The notes under the pieces: generated by a model
The model's input: only the letters and a program-made list of their open reading frames with translations
The model's database searches: none
What the model was told of the DNA's origin: nothing
Source: Clostridia bacterium
GTDB lineage: Bacteria; Bacillota; Clostridia; Christensenellales; Borkfalkiaceae
Assembly: GCA_017631725.1 (NCBI GenBank)
Contig: JAGBSS010000046.1
Coordinates: forward strand, 1 to 10,384
Length of the DNA: 10,384 bases
Direction: 5' to 3'
In this document: positions 9,083 to 10,384 of the stretch, one piece after another
Numbering within the stretch: position 1 is the first letter of the stretch
How the letters are laid out: the number at the start of each line of letters is the position of its first letter
Program-made: the position numbers and the translations under genes

Positions 9083-9098
9083 ATTAAACTCCTAAAAT

Positions 9099-10133
9099 TT
9101 ATTTTGCTTGAAGGGCGGTAATTGCAATAACTGCAACAACGTCTTCTACGCTACAACCACGAGATAAGTCGTTAATAGGTTTTGCAAAGCCTTGGCATAT
9201 TGGGCCAAGAGCCATATATCCACCAAAACGTTGTGCAATTTTATAACCAATGTTACCTGCGTTAATGTTTGGGAATATAAATACGTTTGCGTTACCTGCA
9301 ACTTTAGAATCTGGTGCTTTTAATTTGCCAACTTCTGGGGCAACTGCTGCATCGAATTGGAATTCGCCATCTATAATAAGTTCTGGTGCGTTTGCCTTAG
9401 CAATAGCAGTTGCTTCTTGCATTTTTGGAACGGTTTTAAAGAACTTATCATCGTTGCCAGAGCCTTTAGTAGAGAAAGAAAGCATTGCAACCCTTGGTTC
9501 AATTTCGGCAACGTCTTTAGCGGTAGCCGCGGTAGAAATTGCTATATCTGCAAGTTGATTTGCATCTGGCTCTATGTTAATAGCACAGTCTGCAAACACT
9601 GCAACACCATCTGGATTGTATTTATTTTCACGGTCTGCAACCATAATAAAGCAACTTGAAACGGTGTTAATGCCAGGGGCAGTTTTAATAACTTGAAGGC
9701 CTGGGCGAAGAGTGTTTGCCGTTGAGTGGCAAGCACCTGAAACTAAACCATCTACGTCGCCTGCTTTAAGCATAAGTGCAGCGTACATTGTATAGTCTTT
9801 TAAAACACCTGCTTTTGCTTCTTCTACGTTAGCATATTCAGGAAGACCTGTTTTTTTGTTAATTTTGCCTTCCCTTGCTTTATAAAGCATTTCTGCATAC
9901 ACTTGAGTTTTTTCGTAAGAAACGGGGTCAACAATATCTACACCCGTTAAGTCTATGCTTGGGTTTTTAGCAATAATATCTTGTTCGTTTCCTAAAAGAG
10001 TAATTTTTGCAAGACCTTCTTTAACTGCAACTGCAGCCGCTTCTACAACCCTAGAATCTTCACCTTCTGGAAGAACTATGCGTTTAGAAAGTAAAGTTGC
10101 ACTTGCTTTAATTTTTTCTAAAACGTTTGCCAT
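9099..10133 (-). CDS. pta: Phosphate acetyltransferase
   Basis: This 344-residue single-domain Pta transfers the acetyl group of acetyl-CoA to phosphate, giving acetyl phosphate for AckA. Visible family blocks are RIVLPEGEDSRVVEAA (18-33), DGLVSGACHSTANTLRP (128-144), DGEFQFDAA (255-263), NIGYKIAQRFGG (294-305) and KPINDLSRGC (318-327). In the last block, Ser324 and Arg325 match the catalytic/CoA-binding Ser-Arg pair known from Methanosarcina Pta. There is no N-terminal regulatory domain of the long enterobacterial type. The ATG at 10133 has AAGGAGA upstream. It is first in the pta-ackA unit and divergent from tmcAL. Confidence 0.97.
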   Translation of the reverse strand: MANVLEKIKASATLLSKRIVLPEGEDSRVVEAAAVAVKEGLAKITLLGNEQDIIAKNPSIDLTGVDIVDPVSYEKTQVYAEMLYKAREGKINKKTGLPEYANVEEAKAGVLKDYTMYAALMLKAGDVDGLVSGACHSTANTLRPGLQVIKTAPGINTVSSCFIMVADRENKYNPDGVAVFADCAINIEPDANQLADIAISTAATAKDVAEIEPRVAMLSFSTKGSGNDDKFFKTVPKMQEATAIAKANAPELIIDGEFQFDAAVAPEVGKLKAPDSKVAGNANVFIFPNINAGNIGYKIAQRFGGYMALGPICQGFAKPINDLSRGCSVEDVVAVIAITALQAK

Positions 10134-10189
10134 ATCTTTCTCCTTTTTATTGGGTAAAAAACCTTTTGATTTTTTAACCGAAATGTAGT

Positions 10190-10218
10190 AATATATAATT
10201 ATCTTATATATTTTACAA
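10190..10218 (-). promoter_or_regulatory. Predicted promoter of pta-ackA
   Basis: On the minus strand TTGTAA (10218-10213) and TATATT (10195-10190) are 17 nt apart. Transcription would begin near 10183, about 50 nt before the pta ATG. The leader contains GGTTAAAAAA and TTTTTTACC (10179-10153), which can pair as a 9-bp AT-rich hairpin with one bulged base and an 8-nt loop. Confidence 0.5.
10194..10199 (+). promoter_or_regulatory. Possible -10 element of tmcAL, overlapping the pta -10
   Basis: TATAAT on the plus strand overlaps the minus-strand TATATT of pta by two bases. The hexamer 17 nt upstream is only TTTTTA. If both are used, the divergent promoters would compete for polymerase. AT-rich DNA makes chance matches likely. 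Confidence 0.3.
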
Positions 10219-10265
10219 CATTTAAATTTAAAAGTCTATTATTAAATTGAGGTTTTTTACTTTTT

Positions 10266-10384
10266 ATGAAAATTTGTTATGTTATTGCCGAATATAACCC
10301 CCTTCATAACGGGCATTTAAAACACATAAATTTTATCAAACAAACTTTAAGTGCTGATAAAGTTATAGTTATTATGAGTGGCAA
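10266..10384 (+). CDS. tmcAL: tRNA(Met) cytidine acetate ligase, N-terminal fragment
   Basis: The 39 whole codons present encode MKICYVIAEYNPLHNGH and continue to VIVIMSG, with the next codon cut at the edge (AA, consistent with Asn of MSGN). This matches the nucleotidyltransferase N-terminus of the TmcAL/YlbM family (EYNPFHNGH with the HxGH nucleotide-binding signature, then MSGNF). In B. subtilis TmcAL uses ATP and free acetate to form N4-acetylcytidine at position 34 of elongator tRNA-Met. No strong ribosome site is evident: GAGG at 10249-10252 is 13 nt from the ATG, which is long. In B. subtilis ylbM neighbours ylbN (DUF177) and rpmF, so this grouping is recognisable even with pta-ackA between them. 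Confidence 0.9.
   Translation, partial: MKICYVIAEYNPLHNGHLKHINFIKQTLSADKVIVIMSG

Larger units (their letters stand above)
10154..10260. repeat. 10-bp inverted repeat flanking the pta/tmcAL divergent promoter region
   Basis: GTAAAAAACC at 10154-10163 and its exact reverse complement GGTTTTTTAC at 10251-10260 are separated by 87 nt. Each therefore puts the same GGTTTTTTAC sequence in the 5' leader of the gene on its own side, ahead of pta and just ahead of the tmcAL ATG. Function is unknown. Confidence 0.5.

Noticed and set aside
9250..9659. Two overlapping plus-strand ORFs of about 100 codons opposite pta
   Set aside because: They are complementary to a fully conserved Pta frame and have no motifs or ribosome site.

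Overview
The window looks like a chromosomal segment from an AT-rich, anaerobic, acetate-producing member of the Bacillota, most likely a Clostridia-type gut lineage. The evidence is the sequence type of RpoB, RpoC, RqcP and L32, the pta-ackA pair, the DUF177-rpmF pair, and strong AGGAG-type ribosome binding sites on most genes. Genus or family cannot be fixed from sequence alone. I see no transposase, phage gene, integrase, CRISPR array, tRNA or rRNA; this is conserved housekeeping DNA, not an accessory island.

Layout. At 1-5217 (minus strand) lie rpoC (5' third only) and rpoB, read from a consensus-like promoter at 5427-5455 through a leader of about 200 nt. rpoC is interrupted by two in-frame TAG codons, at 107-109 and 56-58. 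Each replaces a lysine that is conserved in the family, and the conserved protein sequence continues past both. At 5564-6932 (plus strand, divergent) lie rqcP (ribosome quality control) and, 1 nt later, a bifunctional ispDF (MEP isoprenoid pathway), closed by an intrinsic terminator at 6945-6971. At 7163-10133 (minus strand) lie, in transcription order, pta, ackA, a DUF177/YceD-family gene and rpmF (ribosomal protein L32). There are promoters before pta and before DUF177, and a hairpin after rpmF. At 10266-10384 (plus strand) the first 39 codons of tmcAL run off the edge.

How the genes fit together. Pta and AckA convert acetyl-CoA to acetate plus ATP. TmcAL, divergent from pta across a short shared promoter region, belongs to the family that uses acetate and ATP to acetylate C34 of elongator tRNA-Met. 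DUF177-rpmF, rqcP and rpoBC are ribosome- and transcription-related.

No clearly new multi-gene system is visible. The points most worth checking are the double amber in rpoC with a codon-usage change at the same edge, two tandem short ORFs in the rpoB leader joined by TAATG overlaps, substitutions at rifamycin-pocket positions in RpoB, and a long acidic RpoB C-terminus.
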